Origin: an uncultured Clostridia bacterium
GTDB taxonomy: Bacteria; Bacillota; Clostridia; TANB77; CAG-508
DNA: 9,835 bases
NCBI GenBank assembly: GCA_934177555.1
Contig: CAKPPL010000043.1
Location: 1-9,835, forward strand
Direction of reading: 5' to 3'
In this document: positions 1 to 7,344 of the stretch, piece after piece
Layout of the letters: each line of letters begins with the position of its first letter
Position numbering within the stretch: position 1 is the first letter of the stretch
Translations under genes and position numbers: made by a program
Notes under the pieces: generated by a model
Databases searched by the model: none
Seen by the model: the letters and a program-made list of their open reading frames with translations, nothing else
What the model was told of the DNA's origin: nothing

Positions 1-381
1 GATATGATACATAAGTATTTGAACGATTCTGATGTATATGCTTTAAAAAAGGGAGATGAGCTAATTTCTATTGCAGTTATTTTGCACATTGATAGGAAAA
101 CATTAGAATTAAAAAATATAGTTACAACAGAAAAATACAGAAATAAAGGTTATGCAAAAACACTTTTAAAATCACTATGTGGTAATTATAAACAAAAATA
201 TGACAGAATGTTGGTAGGAACAACAGAGAATAACATTCCTTTCTATGTTAAGCAGGGGTTCGATAAATATGAGAAAACAATAAAAAACTACTTTATAGAT
301 AATTATGATAAAGAAATATGGGATGGAGATTTACAATGTATTGATATGTATTATTATTCAAAAGATTTAAAAAAGAGATAA
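1..381 (+). CDS. GNAT-family N-acetyltransferase, 5' end outside the window
   Basis: Probable acetyl-CoA-dependent N-acetyltransferase with unknown acceptor. Counting from the ATG at base 4, the acetyl-CoA-binding motif A is visible as R46-N-K-G49-Y-A51 after a beta-strand ending in NIVTTEKY, and the GNAT motif-B-like segment NNIPFYVKQGF lies at residues 76-86. The C-terminal tail (WDGDLQCIDMYYYSK) is acidic and aromatic-rich. The frame is open to the left edge, no Shine-Dalgarno precedes the ATG at base 4, and 125 residues is short for this fold with the first strand and helix not evident. I therefore treat it as 5'-partial; an intact small protein starting at base 4 is the alternative. Codon use differs mildly from the genes downstream: 6 of 11 Ile codons are ATT, whereas ATA dominates later. 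The family call is firm; the substrate is unknown. Confidence 0.85.
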   Translation, partial: DMIHKYLNDSDVYALKKGDELISIAVILHIDRKTLELKNIVTTEKYRNKGYAKTLLKSLCGNYKQKYDRMLVGTTENNIPFYVKQGFDKYEKTIKNYFIDNYDKEIWDGDLQCIDMYYYSKDLKKR

Positions 382-423
382 TAATTATATATTAAGTTGA
401 TTAAAAATGGGGAGAAGATAAAA

Positions 424-747
424 ATGTATAAGAGAAATAAAATAATAACAATATTTTGTATTATAATAAATAGTATTATTACATACTTTATAGCTAATGG
501 TAGATGGGTAGGTAGGATGCCTAGCCCGGATGTAGATTATTCATTTATGAAAGATTTTTATGATTTATTTTTAGGACGAGGATTTCCAACAATATTTACT
601 TCATTGTTAACAGTAATAGTTGTATTTATTATAAATAAATTAGTTTTAAAACAAGATAATAAAATTAAAACTTATGTTATTCTATTTTGTATATTATGTA
701 TTTTAAATATGATTAGTTACAGAATCGGAATAAGGATTGCTGTATAA
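424..747 (+). CDS. small three-helix membrane protein, unknown function
   Basis: A 107-residue protein with three likely membrane helices at about residues 6-24, 54-74 and 82-102. A polar loop at about 26-53 carries aromatic and charged residues (GRWVGRMPSPDVDY). I do not recognise the family and assign no function. The ATG at 424 is chosen because GGGGAG at 409-414 lies 9 nt upstream. A TTG at 397 in the same frame would add nine residues but would place that Shine-Dalgarno inside the gene. The gene follows the acetyltransferase by 42 nt and may be co-transcribed with it. The + strand here is noticeably T-rich, as expected for a hydrophobic protein, and ATT is common for Ile. It could be an accessory or horizontally acquired gene. 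Confidence 0.7.
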   Translation: MYKRNKIITIFCIIINSIITYFIANGRWVGRMPSPDVDYSFMKDFYDLFLGRGFPTIFTSLLTVIVVFIINKLVLKQDNKIKTYVILFCILCILNMISYRIGIRIAV

Positions 748-761
748 TTATATGATTGTAA

Positions 762-974
762 TTGGAAAGATTGAAAGGAGGGGAAGGAGCATTTAATAAT
801 TGTAGTTCATTAACAGAGATAACTATACCAGAGAATGTAAATTCTATTGGAGCAAATGCATTTGTATATTGCAGAAATTTAACTAAAATCAATATAAAAG
901 GTAAAGAAGGAAGAATTTCAGGTGCACCATGGGGAGCACAATATGGAAATAGAGCTATAAAATGGAATGTATAA
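762..974 (+). pseudogene. 3' remnant of a BspA-like leucine-rich-repeat (LRR_5) surface protein
   Basis: The frame encodes a typical LRR_5/BspA repeat unit: GAFNNCSSLTEITIPENV, then IGANAFVYCRNLTKINIKG, then a short tail (GAPWGAQYGNRAIKWNV) that resembles how many clostridial BspA-like proteins end. Intact members are extracellular, several hundred residues long, with a signal peptide and many repeats. Here only about one and a half repeats remain, with no signal peptide, and a stop codon (TAA 759-761) directly precedes the open frame. Recognisable similarity begins near base 780. The sequence AAAGGAGGGG at 774-783 looks like a strong ribosome binding site, but no suitable start codon follows at normal distance. 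The simplest reading is that a deletion or recombination joined an unrelated leader to the tail of a lost gene. A tiny expressed protein from TTG 762 cannot be excluded but is unlikely. Confidence 0.7.
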
Positions 975-995
975 AATTTAAAGGAGGAAAAAATT

Positions 996-1694
996 ATGAA
1001 AAATAAAAATTTAATAATAATATTAGTAATAGTAGTAGTGGTTGTAGGAGGAATAGTATTTTTTATAAAAAATAAAAAAGATAATACTACAAAAAATATA
1101 CAAAACACTATAACTCCAGGAGACTTCAGTGAAAATAACGACAACTCAACTACTGAAGAGATTGTAAGTATAAGAGGAAAAATAACAGAAATAGGAGAAA
1201 ATTATATAACAATACAAGAAGACAAAACAAATAAACAAACAAAAATAGATGTATCAGAAGAATCAAGATTTGTTAACCAAAGAACAGAAGAAGAATTAAA
1301 TATAAATCAAATAAAAGTTGGAGATTATTTTGATGATTATATGATAACAAGAAATATTGAAGGAAAAGAATTATTAACAGAATGCTTAAAAAGTATAGTA
1401 GAATCTACAAGTAATTTTGATTTTACACCAACTAAAGTTATATCAATAGATAATAAAGGAGATTACTATATAGTAACAATGGAAATGGAAGAAAGTAGCA
1501 GTGCAAATACTTCAAATAAATTTGAAGTGCCATTTATAATAAATTCTGAAACAAGATTCTATCCAGAAGGACAAGTAGATATTACAAATTTAAAAGATGT
1601 AATTGAAAAAAGTTTAGTAACAATATATTTAAAAGAAGATAGTATAAATTCAGAAAATCCAATAATAACAAAAATTGATGTATATGATATGTAA
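996..1694 (+). CDS. membrane-anchored protein with two OB-like (DUF5666-like) repeats
   Basis: A 232-residue protein with one N-terminal membrane helix (about residues 6-24, very Val/Ile-rich, followed by Lys/Asn residues). There is no lipobox cysteine, so it is probably an uncleaved anchor with the rest outside. A polar, Thr/Asn-rich linker (about 27-56) leads to two similar beta-rich units at about 57-117 and 145-230. The first has the pattern RGKITEIGENYITIQ ... SRFV ... INQIKVGDYF; the second repeats it as TKVISIDNKGDYYIVTM ... TRFYPEGQVDITNL ... LVTIYLKED. This strand-turn-strand layout followed by a T/SRF and a GD or K-x-L-V step resembles DUF5666 and related OB-fold domains. That is inference from pattern, not a confirmed match. 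The start is supported by AAGGAGG at 981-987, 8 nt upstream. The gene leads a tight series, 27 nt before the TPR gene. Its function is unknown. Confidence 0.75.
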   Translation: MKNKNLIIILVIVVVVVGGIVFFIKNKKDNTTKNIQNTITPGDFSENNDNSTTEEIVSIRGKITEIGENYITIQEDKTNKQTKIDVSEESRFVNQRTEEELNINQIKVGDYFDDYMITRNIEGKELLTECLKSIVESTSNFDFTPTKVISIDNKGDYYIVTMEMEESSSANTSNKFEVPFIINSETRFYPEGQVDITNLKDVIEKSLVTIYLKEDSINSENPIITKIDVYDM

Positions 1695-1721
1695 TAATTC
1701 AAAACGAAGAGGTGAAATTGA

Positions 1722-2621
1722 ATGGAAATAAATGCAACAATTAGAAAGCTAAACGAAATAGATAAACTTATAAATGATAAAGAACTAGAAAAGGCAGAAG
1801 AAAAATTAAATGAGTTACTAGAAAATACAGAAAAAACAGAAATAAGTACACATGGACAAATCTTTGATTTTGAAAATGATATACAATTTGTATTTTATTG
1901 TAATAAAGTTGGAAAAAGTAGAAACATAGAATGGAAACAAAATTTTTTATCTGAAATGTATTTACAAAAAGCAATGATATATTATGAAAAACAAGAATAT
2001 GATGAAGCATTGAAACAATTAAAAATTTCACTAAAATGGAATCCAGTAAAAACACATGCATATATGGAGATATTAGAGATATACATTAAAACAAAATCAT
2101 GGGATCAATTTGAAAAAACAGTAAAAGAAGCAATAGAAATAGCAACAACACCATTAGAAATATCAATTTTTTATAAAAAATATGCCTATTTTTTCATAGA
2201 AAAAGGAGAATATGAAATAGCATATAATATTTTAAGATATACAACACTAATTTATTATAGAGAAGAAAATATAGATGAAATCAGATATTTAAGTAAAATA
2301 GTAAAAATTGATTTAAAGAAAACAGCAGACATAGGTACAATCCAATATATACAAGAACATGGACTTGAGTATAAAACAAATCTTGCTGTAATTAGTGCAC
2401 ATATAACAATGGCAAAAGCATTTGAAAATAGATTAAGAGAAGAAAAAGAAATTATGCCTTTACAAGAGAGAAAAAATATATTAAATAGATTAATAACAAT
2501 ATATACAAATTTATACTTTTTTGATTGTGAAGCTGAAATTCATAATTTACAAATGAATGCAATAAGAGAATTACAAAAAATTATACAAGAGGAGCAAAAT
2601 GATGAAAAACAAAGCAATTAA
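1722..2621 (+). CDS. tetratricopeptide-repeat (TPR) protein, cytoplasmic
   Basis: A 299-residue, highly charged helical protein without signal peptide or membrane segment. The clearest TPR is at about residues 77-108 (YLQKAMIYYEKQEYDEALKQ), with the usual small residue, Tyr-Tyr, Ala-Leu and Pro positions. Two weaker helical-hairpin repeats follow at about 109-142 and 144-178 (KYAYFFIEKGEYEIAYNIL). The N-terminal 40 residues look like a coiled or helical segment (LNEIDKLINDKELEKAEEKL), and the C-terminal third is helical without a recognisable motif. TPR proteins generally act as protein-binding scaffolds; the partner is not indicated. AGAGGTG at 1707-1713 lies 8 nt before the ATG. The 3' end overlaps the glycosyltransferase gene by 20 nt, which suggests translational coupling and joint function with its neighbours. 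Confidence 0.8.
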   Translation: MEINATIRKLNEIDKLINDKELEKAEEKLNELLENTEKTEISTHGQIFDFENDIQFVFYCNKVGKSRNIEWKQNFLSEMYLQKAMIYYEKQEYDEALKQLKISLKWNPVKTHAYMEILEIYIKTKSWDQFEKTVKEAIEIATTPLEISIFYKKYAYFFIEKGEYEIAYNILRYTTLIYYREENIDEIRYLSKIVKIDLKKTADIGTIQYIQEHGLEYKTNLAVISAHITMAKAFENRLREEKEIMPLQERKNILNRLITIYTNLYFFDCEAEIHNLQMNAIRELQKIIQEEQNDEKQSN

Positions 2622-4014
2622 GATAAGCTTCATAATATTAAGCATAATGCTTGTAATACCATCAATAATATATTTAATACAAAATAAAACAATATTAGAA
2701 TTTAATATGTATTATAACTTTTTTATAACAGAAAATATCAGTAAAATAATATCAACAACAATATATTTAATAATATTTACATCACTTATAGCAATATATT
2801 TAACAATAGTAAAAAAAGATTTGCTAAAAGACATAAAAGAAATAATAAAATATACAGGAATTATTAGTATAATCTTTTTTGCTATGTTACCATGGACAAG
2901 TTCAGACATATTTTATTATATGGGAGTAGGAGAATTAAATTCAGTATATAAGCAAAATCCATATTATATAACAATGAAAGAATTTTATGAGCAAAACAAA
3001 GAAAATATACAAAATGACACAATATTAGAAAAAGGAGTTAATAATGTCTGGGCAGATACGACAGTAGTATATGGACCAGTAGCACAAGCAATTTTTACAA
3101 TATGTACAATAATATCATTTAAAAATGTTAATATATGTTTGATGATATTTAAACTTTTAAATATTATGGTTCATTTAGCAAATTGTTATTTAATATATAA
3201 GATAACCAAAAAGAAAAAATTTGCAGAACTATATGGATTAAATCCATTTATATTATTAGAATTTATTGGAATGGTACATAATGACATTATAGTAGTATTT
3301 TTTGTATTACTATCAATATATTTTTTAATAAAGAAAAAGAATATTTATTTAAGTATATTATTTTTAGCATTAGCAACAGGGATAAAATATTTTACAATAT
3401 TATTATTACCAATAATTATATTATATCATTTTAGAAAAGAAGAAAAGTTAAGTATACGTTTTTTAAGATGTGTTCAATATGGAGTAATATTTGCATTATT
3501 TATAATGCTTGAATATTTAGTATATTTTAGAGATTATCAAATATTATTTGCAATGATAGTTCAAACTCAGAAATATTCAAAATCAATTTATTGTGTAACT
3601 TTACAAATTGATAAAAATTTGACACAAATTTTAAAAACAATTATGCAATTAATATTTGGAATATATTATTTTAGATTTTGTATTAATTTATTAACACAAA
3701 AAAATATAAAATTTTATAAAACAATGAGAGAATATAATATTGCAATAATATTATTTATATTAATATTAACAACTTGTCAACAATGGTATTTAATATGGTT
3801 ATTTGCAACAATAATGTGGCAAAAACCATATATGATAAAAAACATCATAGAAATATCATTAATAACAGAAATAGCCAATAGTGTATATATGTATAAAACA
3901 GAATGGTTTAAATATGATATTTATTTTTATGGCATAATAATAGTTTTATCATTATGCTGGATGATACTTACAGACAAAAATTTGAATAGAAAAGGAATTG
4001 AAGAAAATGGATAA
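2602..4014 (+). CDS. polytopic GT-C-type glycosyltransferase, probably polyprenyl-phosphate-sugar dependent (MptA/B-like)
   Basis: A 470-residue integral membrane protein with about ten or more hydrophobic helices. A large first extracytoplasmic loop carries an acidic residue right after a helix (TSSDIFYYMGVGEL; Asp about 102), the usual position of the catalytic Asp in GT-C enzymes. Further signatures are WADTTVVYGP (about 150-159), NPFILLEFIGMVHND (about 214-228) and QQWYLIW (about 393-399), which resemble alpha-1,6-mannosyltransferase MptA/MptB and GT87-type proteins. Such enzymes transfer a sugar from a lipid-phosphate donor to a glycan or lipid acceptor on the outer membrane face; donor and acceptor cannot be read here. 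Two adjacent ATGs (2599 and 2602) are possible. I take 2602 because GAGGAG at 2589-2594 is then 7 nt away rather than 4. The gene overlaps the TPR gene upstream by 20 nt and polA downstream by 8 nt. Confidence 0.75.
   Translation: MKNKAIKISFIILSIMLVIPSIIYLIQNKTILEFNMYYNFFITENISKIISTTIYLIIFTSLIAIYLTIVKKDLLKDIKEIIKYTGIISIIFFAMLPWTSSDIFYYMGVGELNSVYKQNPYYITMKEFYEQNKENIQNDTILEKGVNNVWADTTVVYGPVAQAIFTICTIISFKNVNICLMIFKLLNIMVHLANCYLIYKITKKKKFAELYGLNPFILLEFIGMVHNDIIVVFFVLLSIYFLIKKKNIYLSILFLALATGIKYFTILLLPIIILYHFRKEEKLSIRFLRCVQYGVIFALFIMLEYLVYFRDYQILFAMIVQTQKYSKSIYCVTLQIDKNLTQILKTIMQLIFGIYYFRFCINLLTQKNIKFYKTMREYNIAIILFILILTTCQQWYLIWLFATIMWQKPYMIKNIIEISLITEIANSVYMYKTEWFKYDIYFYGIIIVLSLCWMILTDKNLNRKGIEENG
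3991..3996 (+). promoter_or_regulatory. ribosome binding site that fixes the polA start
   Basis: AAAGGA lies 10 nt before ATG 4007 but only 1 nt before the in-frame TTG at 3998. The ATG is therefore the credible polA start. It lies inside the end of the glycosyltransferase gene (ATGGATAA overlap), so polA is probably translationally coupled to it. Confidence 0.7.
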
Positions 4015-6688
4015 ACTAGTATTAATAGACGGAAACAGCATTATGAATAGAGCATTTTATGGAATAATGGGAAGTAAAATGCTAACAACAAAGGATGGAA
4101 AATATACAAATGCAGTATATGGTTTTTTAGCAATATTATTTAAAACACTAGAAGATATAAAACCACAATATATAGCAGTAGCATTTGATTTAAAAGGCCC
4201 AACAAAACGTCATGAATTATATGATGGATATAAAGCAAATAGACATGGAATGCCAGAAGAACTTGCAGAACAAATGCCTGTGATAAAAGAAGTTTTAAAA
4301 GCTATGAATATAGATATTATAGAACAACAAGGATATGAAGGAGATGATATTCTTGGAACACTTGCAAAATATGGAGAACAACAAGGATTAGAAGTAACTA
4401 TATTATCAGGAGATAGAGATACATTTCAATTAGCAAGTGATAACATTACAATAAGAATACCTAGAACAAAAGGTGGAAAAACAGAAACAGAGAATTATAA
4501 TAGATCAAAAATTATTGAAGAATATGGTTTAGAACCAGAACAATTAATAGAAGTTAAAGCATTACAAGGTGATAGCTCTGATAATATACCAGGAGTACCA
4601 GGGATAGGTCCTAAAACAGCAGTTTCACTAATTCAAAGATATCATACGGTAAAAGAATTATATGAAAAAATAGAAGCTGGAGAAGATGATTTAAAAGGAA
4701 AACAAAAAGAAAACATAGTAAATAACAAAGAAATGGCAGAACTATCAAGAACACTTGGAGAGATAGATACACATGTTCCAATAGAAGATACATTAGAGCA
4801 AATAAAATTAGAAGAATGGAATAAAGAAAAAGTACTAGAGTTATTTGAAGAATTAAGATTTAACAGATATATAGAAAGATTTAATTTAAAAGAAAATAAA
4901 CAAGAAACTGAACCAGAAAAACAAGATAACTTAGAAATAATAGAAAAATCAGAATTTCCAAATATAACAGAGAAATTATACTATTATTTTGAATCAGAAA
5001 AAAACGATTCAGAAGAAGATATAATAAAAAAAGATATAAAAGCAATAGGAATATATTTTGAAAATAAAATATATTATATAAAAAATGATAATCAATTTAT
5101 AAATAAATTAAAAAAATTATTTGAAAATGAAAAAATAGAAAAATATGGTTATAATTTAGCACAAGATTATATAATATTAAAACAAAATGGAATAACAATG
5201 AAAAATATAACATATGATGCTAAAATTGCAGCATATATATTAAATCCTACAAGTAAATATGAAATGGATATAATAGCAAGAGATTATTTAGAAATTAATA
5301 ATGAAGAATATCTAGTAAAACAAGGTGTAAAAGAAGAAAGTGCACAAACAAGTTTATTTGAAACAATAAATGTAGATGATAATAAATCAAAAATAGTAAC
5401 AAGTCTTTATGCAAAAGAAATATATGAATTATCAGAAATAACATTAAAAAAATTAGATGAAATAGGTGCAACAGAATTGTTTAAAAAAATAGATATGCCA
5501 ACTGTAGAAGTTTTAGCAGAGATGCAATGGAATGGGATGTATTTAGATTTAGAAGAACTAGAACAATATGGAAATCAATTAAAAGAAAGATTAGAAAAAT
5601 TGACACAAGAAATATATCAGCTTGCTGAATGCGAATTTAATATTAATTCACCAAAACAATTAGGAGAAGTATTGTTTGAAAAATTAAAATTACCAGTAGT
5701 AAAGAAAAATAAAAATGGATATTCAACAGATGTAGATGTTTTAGAAAAACTTAATAAAGAACATCCTGTAATCGAAAAAATACTAGAATATAGGCAATTA
5801 ATGAAATTAAATTCAACATATGTAGAAGGTATGAAACCATATGTTAACAAAAAAACAAAAAGAATACATTCATTTTTTCATCAAACAATTACAGCAACAG
5901 GTAGAATTAGTTCAACAGAACCTAATTTACAAAATATACCTACAAGATTTGAACTAGGAAAACAATTAAGAAAAGCATTTAAACCTGCAGAGGGTTGTTT
6001 ATATGTAGATGCAGATTATTCACAAATAGAGCTAAGAGTATTAGCACATATTTCTAATGATGAACATATGGTACAAGCATTTAAAGATGGAGAAGATATA
6101 CACAGACAAGCTGCATCAAAGGTATTTAACACACCAATAGATGAGGTAACAAAAGAACAAAGAAGTAATGCTAAAGCTGTTAATTTTGGAATAGTATATG
6201 GAATAAGTGATTTTGGGTTAGGAGAGCAACTAGGAATCTCAAGAAAAAAAGCCAAACAATATATAGAACAATATTTAGAGCAATATTCAGGAATAAAAGA
6301 ATTTATGACAAATATTGTAGAACAAGCCAAAGAAATAGGATATGTTGAAACATTGTTCAAAAGAAGAAGATATATTCCAGAATTAAAATCAAATAATTAT
6401 ATGGTTAGACAATTTGGGCAAAGAGTAGCAATGAATACACCTATACAAGGAACAGCAGCAGACATTATGAAAATTGCAATGATAAATGTTTTAAAAGAAC
6501 TAAAAAACAGAAATCTAAAATCAAAGATTGTATTACAAGTACATGATGAAATGATGATAGAAACAACATTAGATGAAGTTGAATTAGTAAAAGATATTTT
6601 AAAAAATAGCATGGAAAATGCTATAAAATTAAATGTTCCATTAATTGCTGAAGTTTCAGAAGCTAGTAATTGGTATGATTATAAATAG
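4007..6688 (+). CDS. polA: DNA polymerase I
   Basis: An 893-residue family A polymerase, slightly shorter than the 928 residues of E. coli Pol I, for Okazaki-fragment processing and repair synthesis. The N-terminal 5'-nuclease domain (about 1-290) has its acidic metal-site motifs: LIDGN at the start, GYEGDDILGTL (109-119), SGDRDTFQL (134-142) and GDSSDNIPGVPGIGPKTA (188-205), the last being the helix-hairpin-helix region. A degenerate 3'-5' exonuclease domain spans about 310-490: the Exo II Asp is kept (NLAQD, D387), but the Exo III position is Ile (YAKEI, I472) and Exo I reads FESE instead of DxE, so proofreading is probably lost, as in many Firmicute homologues. The polymerase domain is intact: motif A DADYSQIELR with D670, motif B R719/K723/F727/Y731, and motif C VHDE at 845-848 with D847. 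It ends 29 nt before the transglycosylase start. coaE, a frequent neighbour, is not here. Confidence 0.97.
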   Translation: MDKLVLIDGNSIMNRAFYGIMGSKMLTTKDGKYTNAVYGFLAILFKTLEDIKPQYIAVAFDLKGPTKRHELYDGYKANRHGMPEELAEQMPVIKEVLKAMNIDIIEQQGYEGDDILGTLAKYGEQQGLEVTILSGDRDTFQLASDNITIRIPRTKGGKTETENYNRSKIIEEYGLEPEQLIEVKALQGDSSDNIPGVPGIGPKTAVSLIQRYHTVKELYEKIEAGEDDLKGKQKENIVNNKEMAELSRTLGEIDTHVPIEDTLEQIKLEEWNKEKVLELFEELRFNRYIERFNLKENKQETEPEKQDNLEIIEKSEFPNITEKLYYYFESEKNDSEEDIIKKDIKAIGIYFENKIYYIKNDNQFINKLKKLFENEKIEKYGYNLAQDYIILKQNGITMKNITYDAKIAAYILNPTSKYEMDIIARDYLEINNEEYLVKQGVKEESAQTSLFETINVDDNKSKIVTSLYAKEIYELSEITLKKLDEIGATELFKKIDMPTVEVLAEMQWNGMYLDLEELEQYGNQLKERLEKLTQEIYQLAECEFNINSPKQLGEVLFEKLKLPVVKKNKNGYSTDVDVLEKLNKEHPVIEKILEYRQLMKLNSTYVEGMKPYVNKKTKRIHSFFHQTITATGRISSTEPNLQNIPTRFELGKQLRKAFKPAEGCLYVDADYSQIELRVLAHISNDEHMVQAFKDGEDIHRQAASKVFNTPIDEVTKEQRSNAKAVNFGIVYGISDFGLGEQLGISRKKAKQYIEQYLEQYSGIKEFMTNIVEQAKEIGYVETLFKRRRYIPELKSNNYMVRQFGQRVAMNTPIQGTAADIMKIAMINVLKELKNRNLKSKIVLQVHDEMMIETTLDEVELVKDILKNSMENAIKLNVPLIAEVSEASNWYDYK

Positions 6689-6702
6689 ATATATTGAGAT
6701 TC

Positions 6703-6710
6703 AAAGGAGA
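6703..6710 (+). promoter_or_regulatory. ribosome binding site that fixes the transglycosylase TTG start
   Basis: AAAGGAGA lies 7 nt before TTG 6718. An earlier in-frame TTG at 6694 has no ribosome binding site and would place this site inside the coding region, so the shorter 185-residue product is preferred. Confidence 0.7.
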
Positions 6711-6717
6711 GAAAAAT

Positions 6718-7275
6718 TTGAACAAAAAACTGAAAAAAGCAATTATAATTTTAATTGCATTAATTATAACACTAATAATATCAGTTATATTAATAAATAA
6801 AATAGCTATAAAGATTATGTATAAAAAAGAATATTCAGAATATGTGAGCAAATATGCAGAAAAATATAATGTAGAAGAAAATCTTATATATGCCATAATA
6901 AAAGCAGAAAGTAATTTTAATCCTGATGCAGTATCATCAAGTAATGCAAAAGGATTAATGCAATTAATGTATTCAACAGCAAAAGAAATTGCTAATAAAA
7001 ATGATATAAATTTAACAGAAGATAATATATTAGAACCAGAAATAAATATTGAATTAGGAACAATATATATATCTAATTTATTAGAAAGATATAAATGTTT
7101 AGAAATAGCTTTAGCAGCATATAATGCAGGAAGTGGAAATGTAGACAAATGGATACAAAACGGAACAATAAAATCAGACGGATCAGATATAGAAAATATA
7201 CCATTTAAAGAAACAAATACATATGTTAGAAAAATAGTAAGAGATTATAAAATATATACAGATAATATAAATTAA
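6718..7275 (+). CDS. small membrane-anchored lytic transglycosylase (SLT domain, GH23-like)
   Basis: A 185-residue protein starting at TTG. A single N-terminal membrane helix (about residues 8-30) anchors it, with the catalytic domain outside. The SLT fold is shown by IYAIIKAESNFNPDA with the catalytic Glu at 64, SSSNAKGLMQLM (about 73-84), the A-A-Y-N-A-G-S-G motif (about 133-140) and the terminal PFKETNTYVRKI (162-173). Family members cleave the MurNAc-GlcNAc bond of peptidoglycan non-hydrolytically, forming 1,6-anhydro-MurNAc, and take part in wall remodelling or in opening gaps for envelope machines. The protein is essentially the catalytic core with no added binding domain. It is the last gene of the polA unit, 29 nt after polA. 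In several clostridia a similar gene follows polA-coaE, which supports orthology by context. Confidence 0.93.
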   Translation: MNKKLKKAIIILIALIITLIISVILINKIAIKIMYKKEYSEYVSKYAEKYNVEENLIYAIIKAESNFNPDAVSSSNAKGLMQLMYSTAKEIANKNDINLTEDNILEPEINIELGTIYISNLLERYKCLEIALAAYNAGSGNVDKWIQNGTIKSDGSDIENIPFKETNTYVRKIVRDYKIYTDNIN

Positions 7276-7286
7276 GGTTAAAATAA

Positions 7287-7315
7287 TTGATTTTATAAAA
7301 ATAATATAGTAAAAT
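7287..7315 (+). promoter_or_regulatory. sigma-A-type promoter for yqeG and following genes
   Basis: TTGATT at 7287-7292 and TAAAAT at 7310-7315 are separated by 17 nt, in an AT-rich gap between the transglycosylase stop and yqeG. The predicted transcript would start near 7322, giving a leader of roughly 20 nt that contains the ribosome binding site AGGAGG (7334-7339). The same hexamers and spacing occur before efp. Confidence 0.65.
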
Positions 7316-7344
7316 GTATCTGAAAAAGATAACAGGAGGACTAA

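Noticed and set aside
869..898. Possible promoter TTGCAG-18 nt-TATAAA before the anchored-protein gene.
   Set aside because: The -35 match is weak and the site lies inside degraded coding sequence. AT-rich DNA gives many such pairs. A promoter for the 996 gene probably exists nearby, but I cannot place it.
713..1144. Open frame of 143 codons on the minus strand.
   Set aside because: It runs antisense across the BspA remnant and the N-terminus of the anchored protein, is made of low-complexity Ile/Phe/Thr stretches, and has no ribosome binding site. It is a shadow of AT-rich coding sequence.
3619..3647. TTGACA inside the glycosyltransferase gene, considered as an internal polA promoter.
   Set aside because: The -35 is perfect, but the sequence 17 nt downstream (TATGCA) is a poor -10 and it lies about 360 nt inside a conserved gene. 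There is no further support.
3998..4006. Longer polA product starting at TTG 3998.
   Set aside because: The ribosome binding site would be 1 nt away, and the extra residues (MKK) precede the normal family start MDKLVLIDGN.
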